A stretch of 64,000 nt of DNA from Capitulum mitella (Eukaryota > Arthropoda > Thecostraca > Pollicipedomorpha > Pollicipedidae): the NCBI GenBank assembly GCA_030062745.1, contig CP099854.1, positions 14,668,876-14,732,875 on the forward strand, read 5' to 3'. Positions 10,968 to 23,339 of this stretch are shown piece by piece. The translations under genes and the position numbers were made by a program. The notes under the pieces are model-generated. The model saw only the letters and a list, made by a program, of their open reading frames with translations. It was not told the DNA's origin and did not search any database. How positions within the stretch are numbered: the first letter of the stretch is position 1; every line of letters begins with the position of its first letter.

Positions 10968-11380
10968 CCGAGCTGCAACAGCCATTACGAGCGCTCCCTC
11001 CGACCGAGCTGCAGCAGCCACCTGGGGGAAGCTCTGACCGAGCTGCAGCAGCTGTCTGCAGGACAACTCCCTCTGACCGAGCTGCAGCAGCCGTCGGGAC
11101 AGCTCTCTCTGGCCGAGCTGCAGCAGCCGTTAGGACAGCTCTCTGGCCGAGCTGCTGCAGCCGGACAGCTCCCTCCAACCGAGCTGCAGCAGCCGTTAGG
11201 ACAGCTCCCTCTGACCGAGCTGCAGCAGCCCGACAGTTCCCTCCGACCGAGCTGCAGCAGCCGTTAGGAAGCTTCCTCCGACCGAGATGCAGTAGCTGCC
11301 TGGAGGAAAGTTCCCTCCGAGCTGCAGCAGCCATCTGCAGGACAGCTCCCTCCGACCGAGCTGCAGCAACCGTCTGGACG
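10968..11380. repeat. 32-39-bp minisatellite with GCTGCAGCAGC core
   Basis: About twelve units beginning ccgagctgcagcagcc vary in length (about 32-39 bp) through small indels. Because unit length is not kept to multiples of three, the long frames on both strands (for example 10844-11626 plus and 10837-11520 minus) are by-products. The core and period resemble the array at 776-890 in the same gene; common origin is possible but not shown. Confidence 0.8.
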
Positions 11381-11450
11381 ACGCCGTCCACGGCCAGACC
11401 GGCCGACCGACACCGGCTCCGTACAGAAAAGACGTCGTCGGCTCGGAACC

Positions 11451-11618
11451 ACGGATACAGGCACGGTCCGAACAACTCACGGATACAGGCACGGTCCGAA
11501 CAACTCACGGATACAGGCACGGTCCGAACAACTCACGGATACAGGCACGGTCCGAACAACTCACAGATACAGGCACGGTCCGAACAACTCAAAGATACAG
11601 GAACGGTCCGAACAATTT
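11451..11618. repeat. 28-bp minisatellite, six units
   Basis: Six head-to-tail units starting acggatacaggcacggtccg begin at 11451, 11479, 11507, 11535, 11563 and 11591. The first four are nearly identical and the last two are mutated. It lies just right of the 32-39-bp array, making about 650 bp of consecutive tandem DNA. Confidence 0.92.
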
Positions 11619-11639
11619 ACGGATGACGTCAGCGACGCA

Positions 11640-13340
11640 CGATCTACGAAAAAAGGCTGTCCAAAGTGCAGGGAAACGATACGTATGTGCAAGAGGAAAC
11701 ATAATAGGAAAAAACTGTTTGAAAACTTGCAATAACTAAAACATTAAAAAAAACTTTTAGTCTTCATTTGCGTGAAGTGGACAGTACATGGTACAAGAAC
11801 ACATTATATTCTTCCTTCACTATTCTCATTGGCAATCGATTTTTTTTGAAACCACAAACGTGTTAAGTTTAGACAACAAAAAGGACAGTTTCCAGGTTCA
11901 CATCAAACTTCTCGCTGTGATGATCCGTCGTTGGACCTCGTGCTACAGGAAAATGTCAAAACCTGCTGACGTGATTCGGCCCCGCGCGCCGCCCACACAG
12001 AACCTCTGAGCTGACCTGAGGACAACCACACGACAGCCCGGGCCCCGGGGAAATCCTCCCTCTCGTTACAGACGGCGCCGGCTCGGCGACCTCATTTAAT
12101 TACGGCACCAGACGGACTCGGTAATAGGCCGGACGTGACCCGGCCGGCCGCCCGGCCGCCGCCGGCAGAGGACGCGGCGCCGGCCGCACCGGACACGTGC
12201 ACCGCCGGCCGCCGCCGGGAAACCCCGGCCATGTTCAGCGGCGTCACAGGACGACGGCACCCTTCCACAGCGTGCTCAGCCACTTCACAGCTTTATTGGA
12301 TCGCCAACGGGCCAACAGAGTGACGAGCGATGGCTATGGTCAGAGAGCGCGCCGCCAGGACAACACTGGACAGAAAACACCGCTCACAGGCAGAGGACGC
12401 GTCTACGGTGACGGTGGTGGGATACCAGCGGCAGACCAGGGCTGGGTGAATATGAGGTGACAGCAGAGGCACCCCATTACCATATCCATTGGAGTATTCA
12501 AAGAAAAAGGATTCCGTGAACGCCGTGATAAACTGTTTACCCGGCCGCTGACTGAGGAGAAAAAACTGCCCTCCTGGCTAATTTTCGTGATGCCTAAGAA
12601 ACAGTAGTGATGCTGCTGCCATAACAATACCCTCCCGAAAATTTCGCCGCCTGTATAACAGCTAAATACGATCCAAAACTGGTTACTAAGGTCACGCAAC
12701 GTTTCGTCAAAACAACGTCATAAACGTTTTTGATGACCAAAAACGATGACTGTTTCCACCTAATTCTAATTTTCTCTTTGCTTAAAGTAAACGACATGCA
12801 AGATAAGGGTATTGTGCGATACGTGCCATTATTTCGTTATCAAGATATAATACTAATGACCCCGTATTACGTCATCAGGGTCAACAGATTTATCCACATA
12901 TTTAAAGCTCAATTACAATAAAGCAATTTAACCACAATCTGCTACCTTACTCTTCACAAAACACCAGTCTTCAAGACTGTATAATACAAGGCTATTGATT
13001 AAAGGGAGATTTTATCAAACCTGTGCACCAATCTAAGCGATAACACACCGTAGATACAATTCCGGGACCTCATTTAACTCTGACCTAATTCTTGGACCTA
13101 AAAACACGTGAACGCCGTCAATGATGCACCTGAAGTATCTGAACTATTTTTCAGTTGGTGGGAATGAAATGTGCTGGCGTCTTTCCTTTCTCTAGGAGTC
13201 GTTAAAAATGCAGTAACTCTGGACTCGGCCTTGGTCTGTTATTCCATTATTTCCTCAAAATTAATACTCTGATGTTCAGAGGTTGCACCATGCAACGCTA
13301 TCGATTGGCGTTTGAATCATTCAAATCCCTCCTGTAGTTC
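11640..13340. other. Intronic sequence with a CpG-dense patch
   Basis: The stretch 12030-12260 is markedly GC- and CpG-rich (repeats of ccggccg) within AT-richer flanks. It could be an alternative promoter or simply unmethylated DNA; no TATA, initiator or exon could be assigned. The rest shows no gene. Confidence 0.35.
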
Positions 13341-13427
13341 AAGAGATATCCAGGGACGTGGCGGGGGGCATTTTTGCCCTCTCACTCAATGGTGTTGCGC
13401 CAGGTACCGCACTCAACGGTGGGTTAA
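13340..13427 (-). mobile_element. Possible TTAA-element terminus (family 3-like)
   Basis: The stretch ends in a sequence whose reverse complement begins TTAACCCACCGTTGAGTGCGG, similar to the family 3 end TTAACCCAGCACTGACTGGGG. A G-run and C-run pair lies inside, as in other copies. The opposite end was not found. Confidence 0.3.
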
Positions 13428-13429
13428 TA

Positions 13430-14830
13430 ATGGACGCTAAATAATGGTCTGAAAATAGCATAGGCGCTTTTCTTATTATCAGGCCATAAGCAGATATATC
13501 TTGCAGTTATTCAAGTTGCGACAAGAGGGAGGGGCAAGTGGTGCAATGACAACCATCTGCTTTAAAAAGCCATAAGGCATGCAAACTTATGTTGTCTGTC
13601 CTTGTAAAAAAATGCACAGTTCAAATACAACTGGTTACTCATTAAACGAGGGAACAGCTGGTTTATCAGACAAATGTCACGGATAACCAAACAGTGTCTA
13701 ATGGTAAAAACCGCCTCAGACGAACACCTCTGTTGCAATAAAACAATGGCAGGTTTGGCTGTTGTAGATGGGTCAACAGGACTGCTCGACCAAAATTTTG
13801 TTCAAAGCACTTAGCTTTTTGTCATACAGTAAAATTTAGCCACACCGATGTGACCAGTTAAACTGAAATATTCATATCATAAGGGAATGGAGGTGTGGGG
13901 GGAGGGGAGGAAGCGACGGGGTATCTTCCTCTCATTGTTTTATTAAACTGGAGGCCACTTGACATTGTGTGGAAAACATGTGGAAAACATGAACCCATGA
14001 TAGAAAGTGTTCTATCCAACCCTAACAGCATTTTCTGACTGCTCATTTACACCACATTACGTCATTTTAATGAAATAGACAAGCACTGTTTAGGTTGATT
14101 CTGGACCAGGACCACGCCAGTGGAATCAGGGCAAGACATAGCTTTCACTCCTTTCAGGTTAGCAAGTCTTGTACGGCCGGCCAAAGGCATGCCAGTGTGT
14201 GTTACACGGCCGGACCGACGTGAAGTCAGTGCGCTCTTCACGACGGCTGTACTGTATTGTATTGTATTGCACATCGTGAAGACGTCCACAGTGATACAAC
14301 AAATGTCGTGGCTAAAGTGACTGCCGTGTCACCGAGTGAAGGACAGGGGCGTTTGCGCTGGTAAAACATGCACACAATCACTCATCACGCCACTGGCTGT
14401 AGAGGGTTGTAACTGCATTGCCAACAGTGAGTTTTTCTACTCACTTTGTGGGTTTTTCTGGGTCGACTGGGGTTCCCATATTTCATTTTAATGAATCTTT
14501 TACAGAGTTTTTCCCCATGGTCAGTGAGTTTCTCCACGTTTTATGTCTAAATCTCTTTATATATGTAGAAATAAGAATTGCATATATTATAAAATATCTA
14601 CAAATAATTAAGTATCCGCAAATACATTAAACAATATGTCTGTATGCATGTACGTATATCCCTATGTATAAATAAAAAGGGAGTCAGTTGTCCAGTGAGC
14701 AGTTTTCGCGCTGTCTTCGGACTGTATGAACCGCGACTGGGCTACTAGGTGAGTGAGGGCGGTGTACGTTTTGTTAAGGTACAGTGAGTACTTACCGAGC
14801 ATTTTGTCGAGATCCCGGGTGAGGTTTTAG
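13430..14830. other. Intronic sequence, nothing recognised
   Basis: AT-rich sequence with a short G-rich tract at about 13891-13920. No gene or clear repeat boundary is seen. Confidence 0.35.
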
Positions 14831-14839
14831 CACGAAACC

Positions 14840-15014
14840 GAGTATTTTCTAATATATTCCAGGCAACACTGGTTGTAACGCAATGAATATTTTGCTGAAT
14901 TTTTTGAGGTTGCGACTGAATTTTACTTTACTGAGATTTGGTTGAGATTGAGTTTTGGGGTCCAATAACGAGTATTTTCTACAAAATAGTTGGCAATACT
15001 GGATATAAGGCAAC
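14840..15014. repeat. Diverged direct repeat, about 129 bp period
   Basis: A segment beginning cgagtattttcta and continuing through ggcaacactgg occurs at 14840 and again at 14969 with scattered changes. Confidence 0.45.
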
Positions 15015-15138
15015 ATGGAATGTACAGCTAAGGCTAGTTAGATGACGGTGGAGCTGGGATGGGAAGGGACAGTTGCTCTGCAATGAGAAACAGGAAGGGA
15101 ACGCGCGCCAGGATGGAGCTGGTTGAGGCCGGCGCAGT

Positions 15139-15158
15139 AAAAAAAAAAAAAAAAAAAA
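15139..15158. repeat. Poly(A) run of about 20 bases
   Basis: An uninterrupted A tract next to a GC-rich segment. No matching target-site duplication was found, so retroposition is not supported. Confidence 0.85.
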
Positions 15159-15209
15159 CGTCCGCTTGCCTGTCTCTGTACGCGGGCGAGGGAGGCTAAA
15201 ACAGACATT

Positions 15210-15623
15210 TTGTCCGGTATTGCGAGCGCGAACTTCATTATTTCCGGCGAACATCGCAGCTTTGTCCGCGGGATAGCACCGGACAGCACCTGCTGGGCTA
15301 GCGTCCAGAGTTCTGAACGTCCCCATGTCGCCCGCAGAGAGACAACCAAGGCGCTGCAGCAGATCGAAAACGCAGTCAAATTTTTGCATCCACAAAATGA
15401 CTTGCAGCGATGTTTGAAATCTTTAGTAGCCGAGAAAGGTCCACTTTTGAGCCGCTGCATAAACGGCAAAGCAGTGTCGAACGCGGGGAAGTACGTGGGT
15501 TGGGATGACTCGAGCGCGCAGCGCCCGATGCGGAAGGTGATATCGTCTTTGGGCAAGGCCCTGCAAACTCGTCCGGCGGTTAGCGATGGCCCAGACATTT
15601 GGGTGCCAAGAGAGAGGTTATGA
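15210..15623 (+). CDS. Unidentified reading frame in a GC-rich patch
   Basis: A 137-codon plus-strand frame contains a plausible helical stretch (ETTKALQQIENAVKFL) and ends 19 bp before the family 1 element at 15642. An internal acceptor-like site (gtcgcccgcag, near 15336) precedes that stretch, and a donor-like AAGGTGATA occurs at about 15536. A minus-strand frame of 186 codons covers the same DNA, so openness alone means little. I recognise no domain. It may be an exon of a nested gene, a mobile-element remnant or chance. Confidence 0.15.
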   Translation: MSGIASANFIISGEHRSFVRGIAPDSTCWASVQSSERPHVARRETTKALQQIENAVKFLHPQNDLQRCLKSLVAEKGPLLSRCINGKAVSNAGKYVGWDDSSAQRPMRKVISSLGKALQTRPAVSDGPDIWVPRERL

Positions 15624-15641
15624 CGTTACGTCATCACTTCT

Positions 15642-16862
15642 TTAACCCTATTTCCGGAGGGCTAGACGGTATGACCGATTCCCGGCAGATGGGGGGGGGG
15701 GGTGAGTGGGGGCGGATTCGGCCCCCTGAGTTCTCGAGAACTACACATCCGATTTCATTCCAACAAACGGCGATCGACTTGCCACAACATAAATTACATT
15801 TTCATTGGAAGTTTTCGAAAATTTCGAAAGAGGCGATTACGGGGAGGGGGCAAAAAGTCCAAATGGGGGATATCTTTAAACCTATTATAACTCTGTGTTT
15901 ATGGACCGATTTTGGCAACATTGCCATGAATCGAGAGATTATACATGCGACTTTTACCACTGGTCCATATGCCTGAAATTTTGAGGAAATTCATAGGCGC
16001 TCACAAGGGTTTCAAAAATAGGAAGATTAGTTTTTCGAAAACTGAATGGACAAAAAAGTTAAAAACACTATTTTAAAATCCACTAGTCATGTTATGCTGA
16101 AGAAGCACAAATCGTATTACAATGTTTGTAAAATGTTGGCAGAGGCGGTGCCAGACATGAAAACGAGGGGACTGTCATGGTCACATGTTCTTCAAATCAA
16201 TTTACGACCTTTGATCTTAAATGACCTCCAATGACCTTAGAGTCACTTGAAATGATCTTGAGCGCATCTCGTATCGTTTGAAAACGTTTCCAATCATTCA
16301 AATTCACTCTATTTCTAAAATTCCACTTTAAGGCCGTTGCGATATAGGGTACACGCACTTACATTTTAGGTTACACCCCCGTAACCGTAACTGATATCAA
16401 GCTGAAACCTGGTACACAAGTAGAGGGCAACCTTCTACGTCATATATATTCGGAGTTTGGCATTCGGAAAAATAGCGCTAAAACCATTACTATAAAACCA
16501 GATAATGACTTATGACCTTGACCTGACCTTGTGATGTAGCATCAGATTAACAAAATTGCATTTGTATGCTTGCCGAACTATCCTCCTATGCATCCATATA
16601 AAGTTTGGAGTTCTATATTAAGAACTTTTTTTGGCAGCCATTTTTCCTTTATCCTCAACAGGTCCAAGAATGCACTGAGGTGCCCTCCAAAAACGTTGCC
16701 AGGCTACGCCCTTCAGCCAAACAGAATTACGAAATTTTGTTACAGGACGTGGAAAGTAGATTGAAAAGTCACCAAGTTGCGTGACGCTGCGTCAAAAGCC
16801 ATGGGATTGGCAAGCAAAAAACCTGAAGGGGTGGATCCAGCCCCTGCCGGGAATCGGATTAA
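15642..16862 (+). mobile_element. TTAA MITE, family 1, copy A
   Basis: This 1.22-kb element starts TTAACCCTATTTCCGG and ends with the inverted form of TTAATCCGATTCCCGG, so both ends keep TTAA. Inside the left end come a 'gagggctagacggtatg' motif, a G run and a gaactacacatccgatttc block shared by all copies. Inside the right end is a gggattggcaagcaaaaaacc block. It has no transposase frame. TTAA duplications plus ends starting CCC are typical of piggyBac-group elements, so it was probably moved in trans by such a transposase. It is more mutated than copies C and D. Confidence 0.85.
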
Positions 16863-17687
16863 CGACCGGGTCGACGTCAGGTCAACGCGTCCTTCACTGG
16901 CGGGTCAAGTCAGGTCGGCGCACCTCTCTCAGCGGTCTTGGGGACTTCCTGGCAGAACGATAATCACCTCAGGGCAGGTCATCGCCCCGCCAGGCATCAG
17001 GTCAGCGCCTCTCAACAGCCAAACCGAAGGACCAGCGTCAGTTCAGCACCCTACTGACAGCCACGCTGGCGTCAAGTCAACGCTCCACGCGTTATGACGG
17101 CCTGGCTGACGTCGGGTCAGCGCATGTTTCACATCCGGGTGGCGGTCAGGCGCCAACCCCTCTCACGGCCGGGCCACTGCCAGGGACGGGAGAGGGAACG
17201 TTTCTGACGTAAAGACCGTCGTCTGAGGTAAGCACCTTTGACGGCATTCGGCGCGAAGAAAAATACGGAAAAATGCTTGGCATGGACAATTAAAAAATGG
17301 CATGTTCATCTTATCGAGAAATGCAGAAGGGGGCGAAAGAAAACGTTACTGTTCCCAGTCTTCCAATGAGACTCACAAAGTTTAATAACAGGAAGGCATT
17401 CCAATAAATTATGACCTCCTGATGGTATCTGGTCTTCCTCTATTCAGGGTCATTTTGTTCTGGTCACGAACTTGGCATTAGAGGCTGGGATTCCTTCACA
17501 GTCGGAAGGCAGCGGGGAAAAGAAGCATTTTGTACCACAGCCAATAAGCGCCCATAGGATCAATGTAAAATACCAGAAAAGTTAGAGAAAGCTATCCCCT
17601 ACCCAAACTCCCTACATCCTTGCATTACACTGCTTCAATAAAGCAGAAAAACACTTATACTTTTGTGGATCAGGATGGCAATGGATG

Positions 17688-18983
17688 TTAACCCGCGCAG
17701 TGGAAGGGGGTTTCAGCGCTAACGCGCACTGGAAGGGGGTCCAAAAGGACCCCCTCCGGTTTCGGAAACGGAAAGAGTCAGAGACATGAAGTTTTGTGGA
17801 CATGGTAGGGCTATAGCGATTTACATTGTGTGCAGTTTTCATGGCTCTAGGTCAATATCTCCAAGGTCGAATGGGGTTAAAAGGTCAACTCTGGACACTC
17901 TCTGCCCGTACAGGCCATTCCGTACAACTTTTCGAACGAACCGGGAAAAAGGTATTTGTTTGAGAGTTAAAACGTGGAATGCGACATCTTCCATTCCTCC
18001 GACGTCTTGACTAAGAATTTCGAGCCCGAGGTCATGTGAGGTCATTGACCTATGGAGTCATATTTTCATCTTTTGCACATCAGATTTCGAGCAACACAGG
18101 ATAGCTTGAGTGCAAATGAGGGCGCTACACGCATCTTTTGGCATATTTTCAGTGAATGTAGCCAACATCGGTACATTTGACCACTTCCAGTGTTTATATT
18201 TATGTATGTATGCATATGTATATATGTATATACATATGAGTAACAGTGTGCCAAACGTGTTTTAGAAGGGTCTTTGAATGCACATTTCATACAAATCGAC
18301 ATACTGCAAAGCAAATCTAAACCCGCTTACAAAATAGTTACCCAAGACCTTTGATGACCTTGACCTGCACTGACCCTGGTATACATAAGCGTATACGAGT
18401 GCGCACACGTGTTTTTATTGGGATCTCTGAATACATATTCCATACAAATCGGCATGTCGCAAAACAAATCTGGACCAGGCCACAAGATATTTGACCTTGA
18501 CCTTTGATGACCTTGACCTTCAATGACCCTGGTATATGCAAACGTATCAATGGGCGCACACATGTTTTTATTAAGGTCTCAGAATGCATATTTCATACAA
18601 ACCGACATGTTGCAAAGCAAATTTGGGTTAGGTCACAAGCTGGTCGACCTTGACCTTTGATGACCTTGACCCTTATTGACCTTGGCTTTGATCTTGGCTC
18701 TGATTTTGTTCAAGCGGTAATCTTAGGTAGAACGCTAGTCCTTTCACAAAGTTCCATTTGTCAGCGACTACCGTTATTTCTGTTATGTTTGCTTTGCTTC
18801 AAATGCTTGAAACTTCAAAAATTTTCGGCCGATTTTCAATTTTTCTGCCTCACCCGAGGAGTTCTTTAATTGCCACAAATGTCACAAAGTAGCAGCAGCC
18901 AGCTCCGATCCGGTCTCGGGATTTCCAAGAAAAACAGGTGGGGAGGGGGCACAAAACGACCCCTTTCCAGTGCGCGTGTTAAA
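17688..18983 (+). mobile_element. TTAA MITE, family 4
   Basis: The left end reads TTAACCCGCGCAGTGGAAGG, with its inner part repeated some 30 bp later. The right end, inverted, reads TTAACACGCGCACTGGAAAGG. The TTAA ends, G/C tract just inside and lack of coding sequence match the architecture of families 1-3, but the sequence differs. The interior carries a tandem array (18100-18700). Length is 1296 bp. Confidence 0.75.
18130..18690. repeat. About 153-bp tandem repeat inside the family 4 MITE
   Basis: Three units share the landmark catacaaatcggcatgtcgc, at about 18289, 18441 and 18594. Each also carries an acacgtgttttta-type block and a series of TGACCT half-sites. The first unit is decayed on its left. 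Minus-strand frames across the array repeat the same peptide pattern and are by-products. Confidence 0.75.
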
Positions 18984-19139
18984 ACGAGCACGTCACACCA
19001 GTTATTGCGACTGTTTAACATAACATTGTTTATAACATAACATAACATTGTTTAACCCAGATTTTTTTAAAATGTTTTATGCAACTTATATCCAACCATT
19101 CATTAAAACTCTGCCCAACGCACACAGTGCCTCTGAATT

Positions 19140-19820
19140 GATATGATCATGTCATGGGTCGATTCATGAGCCTAAAGGGCAATTCCTTCAATATTCCCAT
19201 CTTCAGGGCCAAGGATGCGGTGGGAACGGAGCCAGCTGCCCCGAACTTTTTTTGAAATTTAACATGGTCACTGCCAGAATTGACTGAAAAAACCGGCACA
19301 AAATGCTCCTCCCTTCTCCCCAGATGCTGGTGTGTCCCTGCACTCCTGTTCCGGCAGGGGCATTGTTTGGTATTCGTTTGGAGGAGCAAGTGCCCTCCAA
19401 TGTTCCATTTCGACCCTCGAATGCAAATTTGCCCCTTAACCATGCATTTTGCACTACCAATAGGGACTTGCCCCAAACATGAGAAACGCACTCTCGTCAG
19501 CAGGGTGGCAGGGTTGCGAAGACTGTTGGTGTTGCCCAAAACTCTCAGGAGCTTATTTCTTTCTACGCGGTGCCCTAAGACTCTACGCTGAATGTCAAAA
19601 TTGTTGGTCTGACAGAGACAACATCTAAAACACCTAATATTTCAGCTGTGCTAGTCAGGTGCATGGCAACTCATTCCCAGCTCACTTTTACCTTCTTCAT
19701 GCAACGCAAGTATACGAGTTGAAATGCCCTATAGGCGACTGTCCGCCCGACCAAACTCGTCATACGTCGTCCATACCACGACTTCAATATCGAGGCGGAT
19801 GCATGACGGGAGACGATTCA
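19140..19820. other. Intronic sequence, no gene seen
   Basis: Opposed short frames at 19147-19591 mirror each other and match nothing known. Confidence 0.35.
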
Positions 19821-19821
19821 A

Positions 19822-20751
19822 CTGGGGTTGGGAGTCGATAAAGATTTTCGTTTTCATCGATGAACGATACCATTTTACTCTATTTCTCGATTATCGATAA
19901 ATTTACCGATAAAGTGGGGTTCATTATAGATTTCATATCGTACCTTTATGGGCGGGGATTTAGGAACAGGGAAGGGGGGTTGAGCGGGGACAGGTGAAGA
20001 ATTCATCATAATTTCATCCTTTCAGTCAGCTGGATTCAAAAGACAAGTGAAATGCATGGCTGCGCTATTTCAAAGGAAAAAAGGATTTTAGGTTCCAGTG
20101 TTCATTTCAAGTGACACACAGTGCGTCCAGAATACTGTCGCTCATCTGTTTCTTTCCTCCTAGCAGAGGTCATGGCGTTAACCCCTTATTATCCCAATAA
20201 CGAGGTATTTTGCGGAACCCAATGACACGTTTTATTAGAAATCGTCTTCATATCGCAATAAAATCGTGATGACATGTCCATCCCGCGGCCAACGGACAGC
20301 GAAAATTTGCGTCGGTCTGGTGGCGAGGTGAGGCGGTAACTGGGGTGTTCCCAGGATTTTCGTACTGGAGGCCGGGTCCTACCAATTTTATTCAAACTTC
20401 CGATCTTATGTACTTTTACCACGCAGAATCTTTTACAACAAACTTTTGGAGTAAACGTTGCTTAGATTTCCTACAAAATAAAAAGGCCACACGTGACTAT
20501 TTTTGTGCCGTATCGCCGGTCCTTACGAGGGCCCGCCTTACCTTGGATGCCCGTCTGGGCCGTAGTAAACTCTTATATTTATAGTTTTAGTGCAATCTCC
20601 TTCGAAAATTAGGATGAGTCGGTGACTTCATAAACGACGCTTTTGGTAAAAGAAACAAGATTTCTATCGAGAATTCATAATTTGTTGTCGATAAATGATA
20701 AAGGAAAATAAAACAATTACCGACAAAATGTATCGATAATCCCAACCCTAG
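19822..20751. mobile_element. hAT-like palindromic MITE
   Basis: The left end reads ggggttgggagtcgataaag and the right end, inverted, reads ctagggttgggattatcgat. Both flanks are packed with TATCGATAA-type motifs that can pair across about 930 bp. A (C)TAGGG(T)TGGGA terminus followed by palindromic ATCGAT sequence is the pattern of many hAT-type non-autonomous elements. No clear 8-bp target duplication remains, so the class is an inference. Confidence 0.5.
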
Positions 20752-22436
20752 ATGCACCTACAGGCAGACATGTGCTTGATTTCGCTTGACCGGAATCAAG
20801 TCCAATTCCATACCCAGGCAGGTGGCTCCGAATCCGAATCTGATTTCAAGCGACAAGTTACAAGCGGAATCGATTCCGAATCCAATTCGAGTGTGGCTGA
20901 GAATATCTGATTCCGAATCTGAATCCGATTCCAATGTAACAACTGCATTATACTTGTGCATTAACTAACATTAAGTACCGATAACCATGCACATTTTGCC
21001 ACACATCACCAATGCTAAAGTAATGATGAAAATTGATGCGGAATGACATTTTTTTCCGAGTTGCATTGTTTCACTGCCATATTTTGTGGTTATCCTCCTT
21101 GAAGGTGGTATTTAGACTTAAGCCATATTTTCATACGAAATTCTATATTGTTTCACTTATTTGTGTTCTGCAGTGAATATCAACCCATCCTCAGAACAGA
21201 CTTTTAAGACTTTCAAACATGCATTTTCTGATGACGTGCATAGAGAAAAGGAACAGATGAAAACAATCTTGACTTCAGTAGATGTAAGGCGGATGGAAAA
21301 TTATCCAGTTATCCGTTGAACAGGAATTGCAATACTGCGGCAAGGGCTTTACAGCAATCTATGCTTAGGAAGGGTTTCCATTCGAAATCACGCCGTGACT
21401 AAGTATTCGGCTGAATAAAAAAAGAAACCTATCGTCGTACGTCGAGTGAGGTTGCATCTTGTGATTGGTCGGGTGTTCTCTATCAGAAAGCACTGCCGAC
21501 AGCTGTTAAAGCAGATGAATATTTTTTTATTACGGCATGTTTTTTCGCCTCGGTGAAAAAAGTAGCAGCCACAGGAAGTTCTCCGTCGCCTTTGCCTACG
21601 GAAAGGCGGCGTACGAACGATGAGGATGAGACAAAACCTGAAATTTTGAATACTAAGTGCTTCATTAAACAAAAATGGATTTGCATCTTTTAATAATATC
21701 TATTTCTTAAAAAATCAAACTAAGAAAGTAAGCATGCCGTCCGAACAGCATTAATATAAGCACGGCGTTTCCGTACTATTTACGAAGTACAGTTCTGGCC
21801 TCTTGCAACATGCCTAAAATCAATAACAATCAACATTCATTACCACTACAATACCTTTAAGGCGGTGGAGGAGGCAATTATATGGTATTACCACCTACAC
21901 ACCTACTCATCAGTGCCCCAGGAAACTGCTGTAAAAGTGATATTTGCGCATCCTTTTCTTCCATGTTTATTTTGCTTTGGGTTGGAGATCCCTTGACCTG
22001 ATGCTGACTGTTCTAAATCTTGGAACACAGCATCATTCCCAACTAACATCATAGCTACCTAACAGGCAATGTCCGGCCGCGCAACCATAAACAAACAGAC
22101 CATAAGACATGAAACTGCTTAAAACTGCTCCCAAAGTGAAGTCTTGTGCATATACATGCGTAACTAAGTAGCTGTATACATATTTTTGTTAATACCAAAG
22201 CAGTGTTAGGTTCAACTGTGACAAGGAGCGGAATCAGACATTTGGCCTTTGGATTCGGTTTCGATTCCAGTGTTTCCGCAGACTAGCTGAATCAGTACTG
22301 AATCCGACTCAACCAAAGTTCCAACTGAATCGATTCCGAATCAAATTTCGGTCCAAAAGGAAGCAAATCCGGATTCGGATTCGGCTCTGATTCCGATGGA
22401 ATTGAACACAGTTCTGCCTACAGGAAGGTGCAACAA
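20752..22436. mobile_element. Possible inverted-terminus element with GATTCC-rich ends
   Basis: The left 190 bp and right 220 bp are both dense in GAATCC/GATTCC. The outermost bases are roughly inverted (tgcacctacaggcagacatg against tgcaccttcctgtaggcaga). It abuts the hAT-like element on its left. The middle (20950-22200) shows no coding region. Identity of the ends is modest. Confidence 0.3.
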
Positions 22437-23142
22437 AGCGACACATGTGATCCACTCATGGATCCCAGCTGACACGGGCTAAAATGGTGGACAGTGTCAC
22501 AGTACTGGCCAGGTGCACTCATAAAGGCGTGCTGGAAGCTGTTCACGTCCGGGATAAAGATCCATCACCAATCGGCAGATGGACATGCGGGGCACACTGC
22601 GGTTATATGACAGCCAACCTCTGGCACCTTGAGCGTAAGGTAGGAGAAGATACGGTAATGTGTAGTAAGATAAGACAGTATGTGGCAAACTATGGAGTTG
22701 TGACAATTTGGTGTTTGCCATTATCAGGGATGCCAACAAATATGTAGTGTGCTTGATGGGAGATGCTGTCATAAAATCACGTGATTTATTTGAGTCAAAA
22801 AAGAAAACCCCGCAGAAATGCAGCTTTGACCCAACACAACCACGGATGTTTTGTTTATTGTTGTTGCGTATAACTGCGCCTATGCTGTCTGATGTTGGCA
22901 TACTGAACGAAACGTTACAAAGTAATAAAAACACCTTTCTGAACACTTTTTCCAAAGATGGAAAATTTGGAGAACTGAATCATTCTCCGAGAAGCACGTC
23001 AATACCAGACATATCGCCATTTTTAACGCAACATGTATGGATGGTTTGCTATTTTGGCCGAGGACAGTTTTCATACTTTTATGTAGCTACAAAAAGTGCC
23101 GCATAAGAACCACAGTCAATCATATCAATATTTGTAAACATA

Positions 23143-23146
<4 letters not shown>

Positions 23147-23193
<47 letters not shown>
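23147..23193. repeat. (AT)n microsatellite
   Basis: An uninterrupted AT dinucleotide run of about 47 bases. Confidence 0.95.
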
Positions 23194-23195
<2 letters not shown>

Positions 23196-23339
23196 ATGGG
23201 CAATTCATGCTAGCCAGGTATGTAACCAAGCCAAAGCACTTAAGTTTTTAGCATGTCATCCATGTACCGAACATCACTTGCATTCCATGATAAACTGGCA
23301 CTGCATCCCTTGCATCTATGTGTTTTAATACGACTCATT

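Noticed and set aside
10844..11626. 260-codon plus frame and 227-codon minus frame
   Set aside because: Both are by-products of GC-rich minisatellites whose units (28 and 32-39 bp) do not keep a frame.
15139..15623. Processed retrogene suggested by the poly(A) run next to an open frame
   Set aside because: The A run lies on the wrong side for a plus-strand gene, and no target-site duplication was found.
18327..18589. Minus-strand frames repeating KVIKGQG-type peptides
   Set aside because: They result from the 153-bp tandem units inside the family 4 MITE.
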